Positions 63,726 through 64,000 of a stretch of DNA of 64,000 nucleotides are shown piece by piece. The stretch lies in NCBI GenBank assembly GCA_963721365.1, contig CAVRJE010000028.1, forward strand, positions 124,001 through 188,000, in the 5' to 3' direction. The DNA comes from CAIQPS01 sp963721365. Lineage in GTDB: Bacteria > Actinomycetota > Thermoleophilia > RBG-16-64-13. Numbering within the stretch: the stretch's first letter is position 1; each line of letters starts with the position of its first letter. Made by a program: the position numbers and the translations under genes. The notes under the pieces were generated by a model. The model saw nothing but the letters and a program-made list of their open reading frames with translations. It ran no database searches and was not told where the DNA came from.

Positions 63726-64000
63726 GGCGCCAGGCGGTCCGCGTACGCGATGGGGTCGATCGCGCCGGCCGTGGCGAAGGCGCCGAGGCGGGCCTGGCAG
63801 GTATCGCAGACGCCGCACGCCGGGCTGAGACCCTGGTAGCAGGAGTGGGTCAGGTCGTAGGGCACACCGTGCTCGAGGCCCCAGCGGATGATCTCCGCCT
63901 TGGTCCAGTGCACGAACGGCGCCCGCACCCGGAGCTCGTACTGCGTCCCCAGCCGCACCGCCTGGTCGGCGGCCTCTACGAACTCGGGCCGGCAGTCCGG
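63722..64000 (-). CDS. queC: 7-cyano-7-deazaguanine synthase, C-terminal part
   Basis: The last 92 codons of queC; the 5' part lies beyond the right edge. Visible are RVRAPFVHWTKAEIIRWGLEHG and the zinc site CYQGLSPACGVCDTCQARLGAF (four Cys), both characteristic of QueC, which forms preQ0 from carboxydeazaguanine with ATP and ammonia. It is the first visible gene of a queC-queD-queE operon. Whether the product serves tRNA queuosine or a DNA modification cannot be told from this window. Confidence 0.9.
   Translation of the reverse strand, partial: PDCRPEFVEAADQAVRLGTQYELRVRAPFVHWTKAEIIRWGLEHGVPYDLTHSCYQGLSPACGVCDTCQARLGAFATAGAIDPIAYADRLAP

Noticed and set aside
1..64000. tRNA, rRNA or complete insertion sequences
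   Set aside because: No GGTTCRA-type T-loop with cloverleaf context, no rRNA core sequences and no transposase motifs were seen by eye; a covariance search would be decisive.

Overview
The window is high-GC DNA from a bacterium that looks actinobacterial and largely anaerobic. Actinobacterial signs are lipoproteins with long Ser/Thr/Pro linkers, DUF6777/DUF4339 and HAAS/PadR proteins, and several promoters that place the start codon at the transcription start. Anaerobic signs are corrinoid methyltransferases with an ATP-dependent reactivator, a molybdenum hydroxylase of the 4-hydroxybenzoyl-CoA-reductase type, a ferredoxin-like aldo/keto reductase and an Fe-S Rrf2 regulator. An uncultured anaerobic actinobacterial lineage is the best guess; the sequence alone does not fix the taxon. 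No rRNA, tRNA, CRISPR array or complete insertion sequence was seen.

Layout. 0-5.9 kb: small conserved genes (DUF2277, DUF1697), a metallophosphoesterase lipoprotein, a PadR/HAAS pair, a VapBC-type toxin-antitoxin pair, and a DUF4332 gene next to a zinc-ribbon membrane protein. 5.9-10.8 kb: tandem universal stress protein, drug-type MFS exporter, unusual FAD oxidoreductase. 10.9-16.8 kb: a three-subunit molybdenum hydroxylase plus a MoaD-like protein; the FAD subunit carries a GltD-like NAD(P)H-flavin module inside its Fe-S loop. 16.8-26.3 kb: cupin, glycolate-oxidase-type flavoprotein, rhodanese, MacB-type ABC pair, MoaF-like protein, nitroreductase, M24 peptidase, lipoprotein. 26.3-30.6 kb: a tight five-gene catabolic operon. 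30.7-46.3 kb: DUF6777 protein, SDR, PPC protein, ABC transporter, Rrf2 regulator, two MFS transporters, C_GCAxxG protein, creatininase-family protein, formamidopyrimidine-type glycosylase, GH3 N-acetylhexosaminidase, lipoproteins and an esterase. 46.4-47.9 kb: glycerol kinase. 48-56.3 kb: a divergent corrinoid methyl-transfer locus (three UroD-type methyltransferases, two corrinoid proteins, a Cys-rich small protein, a RamA/RACo-like reactivator and a LarA-type racemase). 56.3-62.3 kb: glucan phosphorylase, GH3-type acyl-adenylating enzyme, zinc-ribbon protein, aldo/keto reductase, membrane protein. 62.4-64 kb: a small inverted-repeat element and the 3' part of a queC-queD-queE operon.

How the parts fit. 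The corrinoid locus is the most coherent system: the UroD-fold enzymes would move methyl groups to and from the corrinoid proteins and the ASKHA protein would reduce inactive Co(II). The molybdenum hydroxylase could pass electrons to or from NAD(P)H through its built-in GltD module.

Caution. About 45 genes or gene segments show single-base frame breaks in otherwise conserved proteins, with about 17 between 10.9 and 16.1 kb. Most look like consensus errors rather than gene decay. Coordinates for those genes span the whole reconstructed gene.
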